In this document: piece after piece, positions 36,729 to 46,475 of the stretch
Layout: each line of letters starts with the position of its first letter
How positions within the stretch are numbered: position 1 is the stretch's first letter
From: Aliiglaciecola sp041538045
GTDB taxonomy: Bacteria > Pseudomonadota > Gammaproteobacteria > Enterobacterales > Alteromonadaceae
Assembly: GCF_041538045.1 (NCBI RefSeq)
Contig: NZ_JBGOSE010000012.1
Span: forward strand, 1 to 64,000
Length of the DNA: 64,000 nt
Direction of reading: 5' to 3'
Notes under the pieces: generated by a model
What the model was told of the DNA's origin: nothing
Seen by the model: only the letters and a program-made list of their open reading frames with translations
Database searches by the model: none
Translations under genes and position numbers: made by a program

Positions 36729-38024
36729 ATGCTGAGTCTCATTGGCTTAATCGGTGGCTTATTTTTACTCATAGTCTTGACAATCAGAGGCATGAATCTT
36801 TTTATTGCAGCCCCTCTATGTGCACTTATCGTTGCTTTAACGAGTGGATTACCGGTTTTCATCGGTGATACCAATTTTGTCGAAACCTACATGTCGGGTT
36901 TTGCAGGGTTTGTTGCAAACTGGTTCTTCATGTTCTTGTTAGGAAGCTTGTTCGGTAAATTTATGGAAGACACGGGCGCAGCTGATGCTGTTGCCAAAGC
37001 GATTATCGGTCGCCTTGGTAAACAACATGCGGTAGCTGCTGTCGTTATTGCCTGCGCCATTCTCACTTACGGCGGCGTAAGTGTATTTGTTGTGGCATTT
37101 TCTGTTTATCCCATGGCATTGAGTCTTTTCAAAGACGCGAATTTACCCAGACGCTTTATCCCTGCTGCTTTAGCCTTTGGATCGGTAACATTTACAATGA
37201 CCTCAGCGGGCTCACCAGAGATACAAAATTGGATCCCCATTAAATACTTAGGAACATCACCTTTTGCAGCGTGGGAAGTGAGTTTAGTAGTAGCTATTTT
37301 CATGGCAACCCTTGGTTTCTGGTGGATTAGAAAAATGATGAATAAAGCTATTGCAGCTGGTGAATGTTTTGAGACCAAAGATCACGACCCCAAAATTACA
37401 GAGCGACACTATCCTCACTGGGTGACAGGGTTAATCCCCTTGTTAGTGGTGTTAATTTTATCCTATACCTTTCATGAATCGTTACAACAGATGGCGTTGA
37501 TTGTCGCTTTAGGTGGCGGAGTATTGACCCTGATGATCATCAATTTTAAGTACTTCCATAACCTGACCGCTGCCGTGGGTGTTGGCACAACGGGGGCGCT
37601 TATTGCCATAGGCAACACTGCGGCTGTAGTAGGCTTTGGCACCATTGCTAAGTCTACCGAAGCGTTTCAAACGGCAGTGGAAGTCATGACTCAAATTCCA
37701 GGTAATGAATTAATTGGTGCGGCCATAGCCGTCAGTGTAATCGCCGGATTAACCGGTTCAGCCTCGGGCGGCCAAGCGATTGCGCTACCTTTAGTTGGCC
37801 CACATTATATGGACCAAGGTGTCGATCCTGAACAATTACATAGAATTGTATCAATCTCTTCTGGCGCATTGGATTCACTGCCCCATAACGGTTATGTTGT
37901 GACCACCATACGTGGGATCTGCCACGAAACCCATCAACGTGCTTATTGGGCAGTAGGTGCGTTAACCGTCGTAATCCCATTAATTGGTTTAAGTTTAGCT
38001 ATCGCACTTTTCACTTTCTTTTAA
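36729..38024 (+). CDS. GntP-family permease, probably for 3-hydroxybutyrate
   Basis: A 431-residue inner-membrane carrier of the GntP/gluconate:H+ family with about 12 helices. The ATG at 36729 is chosen because AGGGA lies 8 nt upstream and the protein then begins directly with its first helix (MLSLIGLIGG). An upstream ATG at 36678 lacks a good RBS and would place the operator copy inside the gene. Family members include gluconate and hydroxybutyrate carriers. Followed by a PHB depolymerase and 3-hydroxybutyrate dehydrogenase on the same strand, 3-hydroxybutyrate uptake is the most likely role. Confidence 0.82.
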   Translation: MLSLIGLIGGLFLLIVLTIRGMNLFIAAPLCALIVALTSGLPVFIGDTNFVETYMSGFAGFVANWFFMFLLGSLFGKFMEDTGAADAVAKAIIGRLGKQHAVAAVVIACAILTYGGVSVFVVAFSVYPMALSLFKDANLPRRFIPAALAFGSVTFTMTSAGSPEIQNWIPIKYLGTSPFAAWEVSLVVAIFMATLGFWWIRKMMNKAIAAGECFETKDHDPKITERHYPHWVTGLIPLLVVLILSYTFHESLQQMALIVALGGGVLTLMIINFKYFHNLTAAVGVGTTGALIAIGNTAAVVGFGTIAKSTEAFQTAVEVMTQIPGNELIGAAIAVSVIAGLTGSASGGQAIALPLVGPHYMDQGVDPEQLHRIVSISSGALDSLPHNGYVVTTIRGICHETHQRAYWAVGALTVVIPLIGLSLAIALFTFF

Positions 38025-38053
38025 TAGTGAAACTGGAAATAAAGGAAATAGGT

Positions 38054-39295
38054 TTGAAATTTAATTATCGCATTTGCCTAAAAAGTTGTTTTTTACTGTT
38101 AATTTTGAGTATGCAAACTGCCTGTGCAAACTCGGTAAGTAGCCATAAAACAGCGGTTGACTCGAGCAACACTAAGTCCACGCTTTTAGTAGAAAAAAAA
38201 TCGTTTACGACACAAAACTTCCAAACGTTTGGTGGCAAAACCATTGAAAAGGTCAGTGTTGGTTGGGAAAGCTATGGCAACTTAAGCACCGAAAAAGACA
38301 ACGTAATTTTAATTACCCATTATTTCACCGGTAATTCTCACGCCGCGGGAAAATATCAACAAAGTGACAATGCCGCAGGATATTGGGACGCTATTATCGG
38401 CCCTGGTAAAGCCATAGATACAGATCGCTTTTTTGTTATAAGTGTGGATAGTCTTGCTAATTTAGGAGCACATAATCCAAACGTGATCACTACAGGGCCA
38501 GCTTCAACTAACCCCAAAACCGGTAAACCCTATGGTCTCGATTTTCCAGTGCTCACCATCCGTGATTTTGTCAATATTCAAAAACAAGTTTTAGAGTCTT
38601 TAGGGATTTCAAAATTATATGCCGTAGTGGGTCCATCAATGGGCTCAATGCAAGCACTGGATTGGGCAATTGCCTATCCTAATTGGGTAGAACGCATGGT
38701 ATCAGTAATAGGCGCAAGTGAAGCGGATGCATGGACCTCCGCCAAACTCGAACATTGGGCGACTCCCATTAAACTGGATAAAAATTGGCAACAAGGAGAC
38801 TATTATTCGAGTCAGGGGCCATTAGATGGGCTAGTCGCCTCGTTAATGTTAATTACCCAAGATGCCCTCTATCCCGATTTTTTCAATCAAGTGGGCAATG
38901 ATATTAACTTCAAGGCATTGGAAGCTGCAGCGCTTGAAGATATCCGTCAATCTCCCAGCATCATTAATTGGTTAAGAGCAAGAGCTCAAGCTCGCGCTGA
39001 ATCTATGGACGCTAATCATCTCTTGTATTTGGTTCGCGCTTGCCAATTGTATATTGCCGGCCACCAAGGTGATTTAAATAACGCACTGGCAAAAGTAAAG
39101 GCAAAAACCCTATTCTTACCGGCCGCCACCGACCTGTTGTTAATGCCTTACAATTTAGAGTCTACCCATCAAATGCTATTGGATAACGGCAAAGACAGTG
39201 AGCTTTCGATTCTTCCAGGCACCTTGGGCCATTTAGAAGGTGTTACTGGTATTAGTAAGCACGGAACCCTAATCCAATCATTTTTAAATAAATAG
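38054..39295 (+). CDS. MetX-like alpha/beta hydrolase, exported
   Basis: A 413-residue protein of the homoserine acetyltransferase-like alpha/beta hydrolase family. The nucleophile elbow is GPSMGSMQ with Ser195. An Asp in LPAATDLLL and a His in LGHLEG near the end complete the triad. A hydrophobic N-terminus (about 9-20), followed by TACANS, indicates export, possibly as a lipoprotein with a poor lipobox. True MetX enzymes are cytosolic, so methionine synthesis is unlikely. Start TTG at 38054 with AAAGGA upstream. Between a 3-hydroxybutyrate permease and PHB depolymerase it may cleave hydroxybutyrate oligomers in the periplasm (inference). Confidence 0.75.
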   Translation: MKFNYRICLKSCFLLLILSMQTACANSVSSHKTAVDSSNTKSTLLVEKKSFTTQNFQTFGGKTIEKVSVGWESYGNLSTEKDNVILITHYFTGNSHAAGKYQQSDNAAGYWDAIIGPGKAIDTDRFFVISVDSLANLGAHNPNVITTGPASTNPKTGKPYGLDFPVLTIRDFVNIQKQVLESLGISKLYAVVGPSMGSMQALDWAIAYPNWVERMVSVIGASEADAWTSAKLEHWATPIKLDKNWQQGDYYSSQGPLDGLVASLMLITQDALYPDFFNQVGNDINFKALEAAALEDIRQSPSIINWLRARAQARAESMDANHLLYLVRACQLYIAGHQGDLNNALAKVKAKTLFLPAATDLLLMPYNLESTHQMLLDNGKDSELSILPGTLGHLEGVTGISKHGTLIQSFLNK

Positions 39296-39308
39296 GTTAT
39301 CAAATCAT

Positions 39309-40328
39309 ATGAGAAAATTACGTAATCTGGTTATCTGTATGGGGTTAACCGCAATTGTGCCAATCAATGTGTCGATCAGCGCTGAAACGACCGATTTAAA
39401 TTTAGATATAAATGAAATCACCATATCGGGTTTATCGAGCGGTGGCTATATGGCTAACCAATTTCACATCGCTCATTCTGATTGGGTAAAAGGTACTGCT
39501 ATTATTGCTGCTGGATCTTATTATTGTGCTCAAGGAAGCATTACCACTGCATTGTCTGAATGTGTAAATAAGCAATCGTCTGAATTCTCATTAGAGCCTT
39601 TGCAAACGCAGTTGATGCAATACGCTAGCGAAGGATTAATTGCTCCTCTATCCAACTTACAAGACAGTCGAGTTTGGTTGCTACATGGCAAATTAGATGC
39701 AAAGATTTCTTCTCCAGTGGCCAACGCCCTTTACCAGCAATACCAAGGGTTAGTATCAGATAAAAATTTAACTTACATTAAAGACAAACCCTTTGCGCAT
39801 CACTTCCCTACACTATCAACGGGTTCTTCCTGTGATACATCCGAATCCCCCTTTTTAGGTAACTGTAATTATGATGCAGCTGGTGAGTTTCTAAATTTTT
39901 TATTTCCTCAGTTAAATTCCCCTAACCAGAAATCTAGCGGCACGATTACCGCAATTAATCAACACAAACTGGGGAGGGAACCCGCTGAGACTATGGCTAA
40001 AACGGGTTATGTGTATATCCCTAAAAGCTGCGCAGAAGGTCAGCAATGCCAAGTCCATGTTAATTTCCATGGATGTAATCAAAATGCTGAGACCATAGGT
40101 CAAGACTACATCATTGGAAACGGATTAAATCGCTGGGCGGATAACAATCAGTTAATCGTTTTATATCCTCAAACATCAACCTCTATGATGCTTCCAATGA
40201 ATCCTCAAGGTTGTTGGGACTGGTGGGGATACACCGGTGAAAATTACGCAACGGCTCACGGAAAACAAATTGAGGCAGTTAAAAACATTGTGGAATCACT
40301 TGCCGCTCAATCAAAATCTAAAGGATAA
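39309..40328 (+). CDS. Extracellular-type short-chain PHA/PHB depolymerase
   Basis: A 339-residue secreted esterase with a signal peptide (about 1-25, ending SISA). The lipase box is GLSSG with Ser43, placed right after the first strand as in type 2 catalytic-domain PHB depolymerases. The Asp of HGKLDAK and the His of FHGCNQ are candidates for the rest of the triad, and NPQGCWDWWGYTG is a family motif. It hydrolyses poly-3-hydroxybutyrate to oligomers and monomer. No separate substrate-binding domain is present, which suggests action on oligomers or amorphous polymer. It lies 13 nt after the hydrolase and 3 nt before bdhA. Confidence 0.88.
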   Translation: MRKLRNLVICMGLTAIVPINVSISAETTDLNLDINEITISGLSSGGYMANQFHIAHSDWVKGTAIIAAGSYYCAQGSITTALSECVNKQSSEFSLEPLQTQLMQYASEGLIAPLSNLQDSRVWLLHGKLDAKISSPVANALYQQYQGLVSDKNLTYIKDKPFAHHFPTLSTGSSCDTSESPFLGNCNYDAAGEFLNFLFPQLNSPNQKSSGTITAINQHKLGREPAETMAKTGYVYIPKSCAEGQQCQVHVNFHGCNQNAETIGQDYIIGNGLNRWADNNQLIVLYPQTSTSMMLPMNPQGCWDWWGYTGENYATAHGKQIEAVKNIVESLAAQSKSKG

Positions 40329-40331
40329 AAA

Positions 40332-41099
40332 ATGCAAAATAAGACCATATTAATAACTGGCGCCGCCAGTGGTATTGGTTTTGGTATAGGCCAATACTTA
40401 GGAAAGATGGGGCACAAGATCATTGTCGCTGATATTAATCAGCAAACGGCGCAAAGCGCAGTGGATAAATTAAGCGCAAATAATATAGATGCGCGTTCAG
40501 TGCAACTAGATGTGAGTGATCCTGAACAAATAGAGGCATTACCTGCAAAATTGTTACCCGATAAAGTTGATGTACTGATTAACAACGCTGGAATTCAACA
40601 TGTCTCTCGGTTGGAAGACTTTCCAGCTCAAAAATGGCAACAACTGATCAATATCATGCTTGTTGGTCCCGCCATATTAACAAAAGCATTTTTACCCCAT
40701 ATGCGCGAACAAAACTACGGTCGTATTATCAATGTAGGTTCTTTGCACTCGGTGGTTGCCTCCCCTTACAAGTCTGCTTATGTGGCGGCCAAACACGGTT
40801 TATTAGGTTTCGCAAAAACCTTAGCTCTTGAAACGGGTGATTGCGATGTCACCATCAACACCTTGTGTCCAGGTTACGTTAAAACCCCACTAGTAGAACA
40901 ACAAATTGCAGCGCAAGCGGTAGAAAATGGTATCAGTGAAGAGGATGTAATCAATAAAATCATGCTTGAGCCTATGCCTAAAAAAGCTTTTATTGAAATT
41001 GAGGAATTGGCAAGCACTGCGGCATTTTTGATCAGTGATGCGGCTAAAAATATGACGGCGCAAGCACTGGTGATAGACGGAGGTTGGACAGCACGATAA
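40332..41099 (+). CDS. bdhA: 3-hydroxybutyrate dehydrogenase
   Basis: A 255-residue short-chain dehydrogenase that oxidises (R)-3-hydroxybutyrate to acetoacetate with NAD+. The cofactor motif GAASGIG lies at 10-16, NNAG near 84-87, and the catalytic residues are Ser137, Tyr150 and Lys154 (YVAAKHG). The QQIAAQA...PMPKKAFI segment is typical of D-3-hydroxybutyrate dehydrogenases rather than other SDRs. It is the last gene of the hydroxybutyrate operon and feeds acetyl-CoA. Confidence 0.92.
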   Translation: MQNKTILITGAASGIGFGIGQYLGKMGHKIIVADINQQTAQSAVDKLSANNIDARSVQLDVSDPEQIEALPAKLLPDKVDVLINNAGIQHVSRLEDFPAQKWQQLINIMLVGPAILTKAFLPHMREQNYGRIINVGSLHSVVASPYKSAYVAAKHGLLGFAKTLALETGDCDVTINTLCPGYVKTPLVEQQIAAQAVENGISEEDVINKIMLEPMPKKAFIEIEELASTAAFLISDAAKNMTAQALVIDGGWTAR

Positions 41100-41186
41100 A
41101 CATTATTTGAGACGGTCTTAACTATCATGCTTGGTTTTCAAGACTAAGCATGGTTATACTGAGTTTTTGAATTTAAATAGAATGTT

Positions 41187-42062
41187 ATGCCATTTAAAAC
41201 TATAGGTCTAATTGGAAAGCCTGCACATGAAGGTGCAAACAAGAGCCTTAACGCTATTTTGCAATTTCTGAAACGAAGAGGTTGTCGCATTCTGGTCGAA
41301 ACTAAGGTTTCAAGCATGCTACAAGGGAATGGTTTTGAAACGGCTGAATTAGAAGATATAGGTTTACAAGCAGATTTAGCTATTGTTGTGGGTGGCGATG
41401 GAAATATGCTTGGTGCCGCTAGGGTGTTAGCGCAACATGATGTAGCTGTAGTAGGCGTTAACCGTGGTAACCTTGGATTCTTAACCGACATCCACCCAGA
41501 TGATATTGAACGCCAACTAGAATGCCTTTTTAATGGTGAATTTGTTAGAGAGCAGCGTTTTATTTTACAAGTTGATGTATTCCGAGAGGGCCAGCAACAA
41601 AGCTCTAATTCGGCCATCAATGAAGTGGTACTGCATCATGGTAAAGTGGCTCACATGATGGAGTTTGAAGTATATATTGATGATAACTTTGTGTTCAGTC
41701 AGCGTTCCGATGGACTCATTGTTGCCACACCGACCGGTTCAACTGCATATTCTCTATCAGGTGGAGGCCCAATACTCACCCCCAACTTAGATGCCTTAAC
41801 ACTGGTGCCCATGTTCCCTCACACCTTGAGTAGCCGGCCTATAGTGGTTGATGCAAACAGCGTAGTAAGAATGATAGTATCCAATGATAATACGGATAAC
41901 CTGCAAGTAAGTTGTGACAGCCACATTGCTTTAACGGTTTTTCCTGGTGACGAGATTTTTATCAAGAAAAACCAAGAGAGATTGTCGCTGATCCACCCCA
42001 AAGACTATAACTACTTCAACGTACTTCGCACCAAATTAGGTTGGGGTTCAAAATTATATTAA
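41187..42062 (+). CDS. nadK: NAD kinase
   Basis: A 291-residue ATP-NAD kinase that makes NADP+. The catalytic GGDGN motif lies at 69-73 and the NE/D motif in NEVVLHHGKVAHM near 151. The Gly-rich TPTGSTAYSLSGGGP segment follows around 184-198. It lies just upstream of recN, as in E. coli and relatives. Confidence 0.97.
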   Translation: MPFKTIGLIGKPAHEGANKSLNAILQFLKRRGCRILVETKVSSMLQGNGFETAELEDIGLQADLAIVVGGDGNMLGAARVLAQHDVAVVGVNRGNLGFLTDIHPDDIERQLECLFNGEFVREQRFILQVDVFREGQQQSSNSAINEVVLHHGKVAHMMEFEVYIDDNFVFSQRSDGLIVATPTGSTAYSLSGGGPILTPNLDALTLVPMFPHTLSSRPIVVDANSVVRMIVSNDNTDNLQVSCDSHIALTVFPGDEIFIKKNQERLSLIHPKDYNYFNVLRTKLGWGSKLY

Positions 42063-42104
42063 TTTTTAACCGCTAAATCGCAATTCTACTTTACATGCAG
42101 CAAA

Positions 42105-42143
42105 TATTGTATATATTTACAGTTACTGTATATTTAAACATGT
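42105..42143 (+). promoter_or_regulatory. Tandem LexA (SOS) boxes upstream of recN
   Basis: Two overlapping SOS-type boxes: TATTGTATATATTTACAGTT (42105-42124, TTGT-N8-ACAG) and TACTGTATATTTAAACATGT (42124-42143, CTGT-N8-ACAT). Tandem LexA boxes before recN are also known in E. coli. They lie 10-50 nt upstream of the recN ATG. Confidence 0.85.
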
Positions 42144-42153
42144 ATTTATTGTT

Positions 42154-43845
42154 ATGTTAATTCACTTATCTGTCCAAAATTTAGCAGTTGTTAAGTCATT
42201 AGACGTTGATTTTAAGCAAGGCCTTAGCGTGATCACCGGTGAAACTGGTGCCGGTAAGTCTATTGCCATTGACGCACTTGGGTTGTGTTTAGGCAATCGT
42301 GCGGATGCCGGTATGGTCCGCCCTAACTGTGACAAAGCTGATGTTTGCGCCACCTTCGATATTACTAAGCTTCCAAAAGTTAAAGCATGGCTGAATGAGA
42401 ATGATTTGAGTGAGCATGAATTAGCAGAACATGAACCGCAAGAGCTGATGATCCGCCGAGTAGTTTCCTCTGAAGGACGCTCTAAAGCCTATGTAAATGG
42501 ATACCCAGTTCCAGCACTACAGCTTAGAAATTTAGGTTTACAATTAATTAGTATCCACGGTCAACATGCTCACCAATTATTGCTTAAATCTGATGTACAA
42601 AAGCAATTAGTCGATAATTTTGCGGAGCATGAAAATTTACTCAGCACAGTTAAACAACAATATGATCTGCTTAACAATGCCCAAAAACAAATGACCGTTC
42701 TTTTGGCGGGCACGCAAAAACGTACAGACCGGCGTAATTTACTGCAATACCAAGTTCAAGAATTAGATGAATTTAATTTAGCTGATAATGAATTTGTTGA
42801 ATTAGAAATAGAACATAAAAAATTAAGTAACAGCCAAGCACTTTTGGAACAATCACAAAAAAGCTTTTATCAACTCTATGATGCCGATGAAGGCAGTGCA
42901 TTAAACGCGGTACAAAGCAGTATAGATATGCTTACAGAGCTTGAGGAACACGATCCTGAATTATCTCCTATTGTCACCGTATTGAATGAGGCATTAATTA
43001 ATATCGACGAGGCATCTAATCAATTACGTGCCTATACGGACCGTTTAGAAATTGATCCCATGAGAATGCAGCAAATTGAACAGCGTTATTCACAAGCGCT
43101 AGATTTAGCAAGAAAACATGGTGTGCGACCTGAGGAACTATTTGACCATCATCAACATTTGTCAGCTGAGTTAAAAGAGTTAGACAATCAAGATGAATCT
43201 CTGGAAGAATTACAGGGCAAGCTCGCAATACTGCAACAAAGCTATATCAGTGCAGCAGAAAAATTAAGTAAAAGCAGAAACAAAGCTGGTAATAAATTGG
43301 CCAAGTTAGTAGAGCAACACATTCAAGATATGAATATGTCGCAAGCAAAATTTTCTGTTTGCATAGAATTTGATCCACAGCTGGCTCCCTCGCCCTCTGG
43401 TTTAGACAAGGTGAAGTTTTTAATCTCCACAAATCTAGGCATACAAGCAGATACTTTGGAAAAAGTAGTGTCCGGTGGTGAACTTTCTCGAGTTGGCCTT
43501 GCCTTACAGGTGATTAGTGCTAAAGGTAACTTAATCCCAACTATGATTTTCGACGAGGTAGACACTGGAATTAGTGGGCCTACGGCTTCTGTAGTTGGAA
43601 AATTGTTACGGAAACTAGGGCAAACAAGCCAAGTGATATGTGTCACTCACTTACCTCAGGTAGCTGCTAGTGGTCATCAGCAAATGTTTGTGACTAAGTT
43701 TTCAGATAAAAAGACCACTGAAACACATATGCTTTGTTTGCAAGAAAGTGAGAGAATTGAGGAGTTAGCTCGATTATTAGCTGGCGATACTTTGACTAAT
43801 TCAGCTATCGAAAATGCCAAAGAATTGCTGAGCAGTTATCATTAG
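42154..43845 (+). CDS. recN: DNA repair protein RecN
   Basis: A 563-residue SMC-like ATPase for recombinational double-strand break repair. Walker A GETGAGKS lies at 29-36. Long coiled-coil arms (about 150-370) surround the middle. The ABC signature (VSGGELSRVGLAL) and Walker B (MIFDEVDTGISG) lie near 445 and 470. Two LexA boxes just upstream show SOS control. No clear Shine-Dalgarno precedes the ATG. Confidence 0.97.
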   Translation: MLIHLSVQNLAVVKSLDVDFKQGLSVITGETGAGKSIAIDALGLCLGNRADAGMVRPNCDKADVCATFDITKLPKVKAWLNENDLSEHELAEHEPQELMIRRVVSSEGRSKAYVNGYPVPALQLRNLGLQLISIHGQHAHQLLLKSDVQKQLVDNFAEHENLLSTVKQQYDLLNNAQKQMTVLLAGTQKRTDRRNLLQYQVQELDEFNLADNEFVELEIEHKKLSNSQALLEQSQKSFYQLYDADEGSALNAVQSSIDMLTELEEHDPELSPIVTVLNEALINIDEASNQLRAYTDRLEIDPMRMQQIEQRYSQALDLARKHGVRPEELFDHHQHLSAELKELDNQDESLEELQGKLAILQQSYISAAEKLSKSRNKAGNKLAKLVEQHIQDMNMSQAKFSVCIEFDPQLAPSPSGLDKVKFLISTNLGIQADTLEKVVSGGELSRVGLALQVISAKGNLIPTMIFDEVDTGISGPTASVVGKLLRKLGQTSQVICVTHLPQVAASGHQQMFVTKFSDKKTTETHMLCLQESERIEELARLLAGDTLTNSAIENAKELLSSYH

Positions 43846-43956
43846 TCTCGATTAAATATTGATTGCAGGCCTCATGGTGAGTTAGCATGCGTGTCCAGAA
43901 ATAGGCAGCCTTAACGGCTTAGCTAAATTAATTATTTAACTTAAATGAAAGAATGA

Positions 43957-44313
43957 ATGAAGTATAAAAGTATAATAGTTGCTGTAGTAACAACATTGTT
44001 TTTGTCTGGTTGCACAGATTGGATATACCGTATTGACGTTCCCCAAGGCAATTTCCTTCAGGAAAAAAGCGTTAAGCAACTACGAATTGAAATGACCAAG
44101 GAACAAGTCATATATGTTCTTGGCCGCCCTGTTGTTCAAGATTCTTTTGACCATGATACATGGTATTACGTCTACGAAATGAAACGGGGTATGAGTAAAC
44201 GTGGTGAAGACTTTCGTAAAGAATTAATCATTCATTTTGAAGACGAAAAAGTGGCTAGCGTAACTGGTGACTTTGAGCTTTCCGAAGATTTTAATACGCC
44301 ATTAGATCAGTAA
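43957..44313 (+). CDS. bamE: Outer membrane assembly lipoprotein BamE (SmpA)
   Basis: A 118-residue lipoprotein of the BAM complex that helps fold outer-membrane proteins. The signal peptide ends in lipobox LSGC, with Cys19 as the lipidated residue. The SmpA/OmlA domain (about 38-105) carries VKQLRIEMTKEQVIYVLGRPV and a closing beta sheet. It follows recN on the same strand as in E. coli. Confidence 0.95.
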   Translation: MKYKSIIVAVVTTLFLSGCTDWIYRIDVPQGNFLQEKSVKQLRIEMTKEQVIYVLGRPVVQDSFDHDTWYYVYEMKRGMSKRGEDFRKELIIHFEDEKVASVTGDFELSEDFNTPLDQ

Positions 44314-44849
44314 CAAATAGCTAAATTACCACCTATATGCCACCTTAAATCTTCATAGTAGGGGCATATAGGCTTGTTAGTGAATTTCTGAGTGAGTAAG
44401 TTTTAATATATTAATCTTAAGCGCCATCAAGCTCGTTACGTTTGTATTTATTTACCTTACTCTTTACGATTGTAGTTACGTTAGTAGTCACCTTAGTATT
44501 AGTCATTACATTAGCTTAATTCTGAGCTGACAATTATTATTTATCCCCCTGCTTTAGTCCTACTAAGCTTCCCCTCTTCATTCCGGTTGTTTTCTGGTTA
44601 ATCCGTGTTTACGCGCTAGGACTTGGTATTCGCTCGACTGTTTTCCACTGTGTCTGCTAAACAACTCCCTCACCAGACGCTAATTTCTTATTATCACTTT
44701 AAACTAGCTGGTTACCCTCCTGCTTAGCTTTTATTCCACCCTTTACACCCAGTCCGCGATTAATATCAACAAACCCCATCAAAACTTAGTTATTTATGGC
44801 ATAATCCCGCGCAAAATTTATATGTCTTTTATCAATAGGAATTGCCATC
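44314..44849. other. Gene-free region with degenerate repeats
   Basis: A 536-nt stretch between bamE and the ABC-F gene. No protein is recognised. Around 44430-44520 there are imperfect copies of a TTACGTTAGTA-like unit with about 12-20 nt spacing. A -10-like CATAAT followed by CCCGCGC lies near 44800, about 45 nt before the ABC-F start, and may be its promoter. Confidence 0.35.
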
Positions 44850-46439
44850 GTGTTAGCTACTGCCAATATCACCATCCAATTTGGTGCCAAGCCTCTTTTT
44901 GAAAATGTTTCCGTTAAATTTGGAGAGGGAAATCGTTACGGTCTTATCGGCGCTAACGGTTGCGGTAAATCCACGTTTATGAAAATTCTGGGTAATGATT
45001 TAGAACCATCATCAGGTAACGTCACCAAAGATCCTAATGAACGAATTGGTAAACTAAAACAAGACCAGTTCGCCTTTGAACAATACTCTGTAATTGATAC
45101 CGTGATCATGGGTCATGAAGAGTTATGGAAAGTAAAAGAAGAGCGTGATGCGATTTATGCCAATCCTGAAATGACCGAAGAGGATGGCATAAGAGCAGCA
45201 GAATTAGAGTCTGAGTTTGCCGAAATGGATGGCTACACCGCAGAATCCCGGGCAGCAGAACTGCTAACTGGTGTGGGCATTGAAGAGGCCCTGCATTATG
45301 GCCCTATGAGTGAAGTGGCTCCAGGCTGGAAATTACGGGTGTTGTTAACCCAAGTTCTATTTTCCGATCCAGATATCATGTTGCTTGACGAACCGACCAA
45401 CAACTTGGATATTGATACCATTCGCTGGTTGGAAGATACGCTAAACTCACGTAACTGTACCATGATCATTATTTCCCACGATCGTCACTTCCTAAACAGT
45501 GTTTGTACTCATATGGCGGATTTAGATTACGGTGAATTAAGACTTTTCCCTGGCAACTACGATGAGTATATGACCGCAGCGACCCAATCCAGAGAACGTT
45601 TATTGTCTGACAACGCTAAGAAAAAAGCGCAAATTGCAGAACTAAAATCTTTTGTCAGCCGTTTCTCTGCAAATGCATCAAAATCGAAACAAGCCACTTC
45701 CAGAGCGAAACAAATAGATAAAATCCAACTAGATGAAGTTAAACCCTCTAGTCGTCAAAACCCATTTATTCGTTTTGATCAGGACAAAAAACTGCATCGA
45801 TTAGCCCTTGAAGTGGAAGGACTCAGTAAATCCTTTGACACTCCCCTATTCTCAAACCTGGATTTAATGATCGAGGTCGGCGAAAGAGTTGCCATCATTG
45901 GTCCTAATGGTGCGGGTAAAACAACGCTGATGCGCTGCTTATATGGAGATATTGCTGCTGACAGTGGTATTGTAAAATGGTCTGAGAACGCATCCATCGG
46001 TTATTACGCCCAAGACCATGCACACGACTTTGAAGAAGACAAAACTTTACTAGACTGGATGTATCAGTGGGGTAAAGAAGGTGATGACGAACAGGTTATT
46101 AGAGGGACACTGGGCAGATTGTTATTTTCCCAAAAAGAAATTGATAAGTCCGTCAAGGTGATATCTGGTGGTGAGCAAGGCCGCATGATCTTCGGCAAAC
46201 TCATTCTTCAGAAAAACAATGTATTGTTAATGGATGAACCCACCAATCACTTGGATATGGAGTCTATTGAGTCATTAAACCTAGCTCTTGAAAACTACCC
46301 TGGTACCTTGTTATTTGTCAGCCACGACCGCGAGTTTGTATCTTCATTGGCAACTCGCATTCTGGAAATTACAGAAGACGGCATTGTCGACTTTAGAGGT
46401 AACTACGAAGATTACTTAAGCAGTAAAAAACTCGTTTAA
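44850..46439 (+). CDS. ybiT: ABC-F family ATPase, YbiT-like
   Basis: A 529-residue ABC-F protein with two nucleotide-binding domains and no membrane part. The Walker A motifs are GANGCGKST (about 35-43) and GPNGAGKTT (about 352-360). Walker B/LLDEPTN lies near 178-185 and LMDEPTNHLD near 460-470. Sequence character matches YbiT, which binds ribosomes and affects translation of difficult sequences. It starts with GTG, with AGGA about 10 nt upstream. Confidence 0.9.
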   Translation: MLATANITIQFGAKPLFENVSVKFGEGNRYGLIGANGCGKSTFMKILGNDLEPSSGNVTKDPNERIGKLKQDQFAFEQYSVIDTVIMGHEELWKVKEERDAIYANPEMTEEDGIRAAELESEFAEMDGYTAESRAAELLTGVGIEEALHYGPMSEVAPGWKLRVLLTQVLFSDPDIMLLDEPTNNLDIDTIRWLEDTLNSRNCTMIIISHDRHFLNSVCTHMADLDYGELRLFPGNYDEYMTAATQSRERLLSDNAKKKAQIAELKSFVSRFSANASKSKQATSRAKQIDKIQLDEVKPSSRQNPFIRFDQDKKLHRLALEVEGLSKSFDTPLFSNLDLMIEVGERVAIIGPNGAGKTTLMRCLYGDIAADSGIVKWSENASIGYYAQDHAHDFEEDKTLLDWMYQWGKEGDDEQVIRGTLGRLLFSQKEIDKSVKVISGGEQGRMIFGKLILQKNNVLLMDEPTNHLDMESIESLNLALENYPGTLLFVSHDREFVSSLATRILEITEDGIVDFRGNYEDYLSSKKLV

Positions 46440-46475
46440 TTAAGCTAACTTAACTAACCTGTAGGCGGTAAAGGT

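Noticed and set aside
37946..38053. Longer N-terminus for the MetX-like hydrolase
   Set aside because: It overlaps the permease gene, has no RBS and places a charged stretch before the export signal. The TTG at 38054 has AAAGGA at good distance.
38054..39295. Homoserine O-acetyltransferase for methionine synthesis (metX)
   Set aside because: The protein has an export signal and lies within a hydroxybutyrate operon; only the fold and nucleophile elbow are shared.
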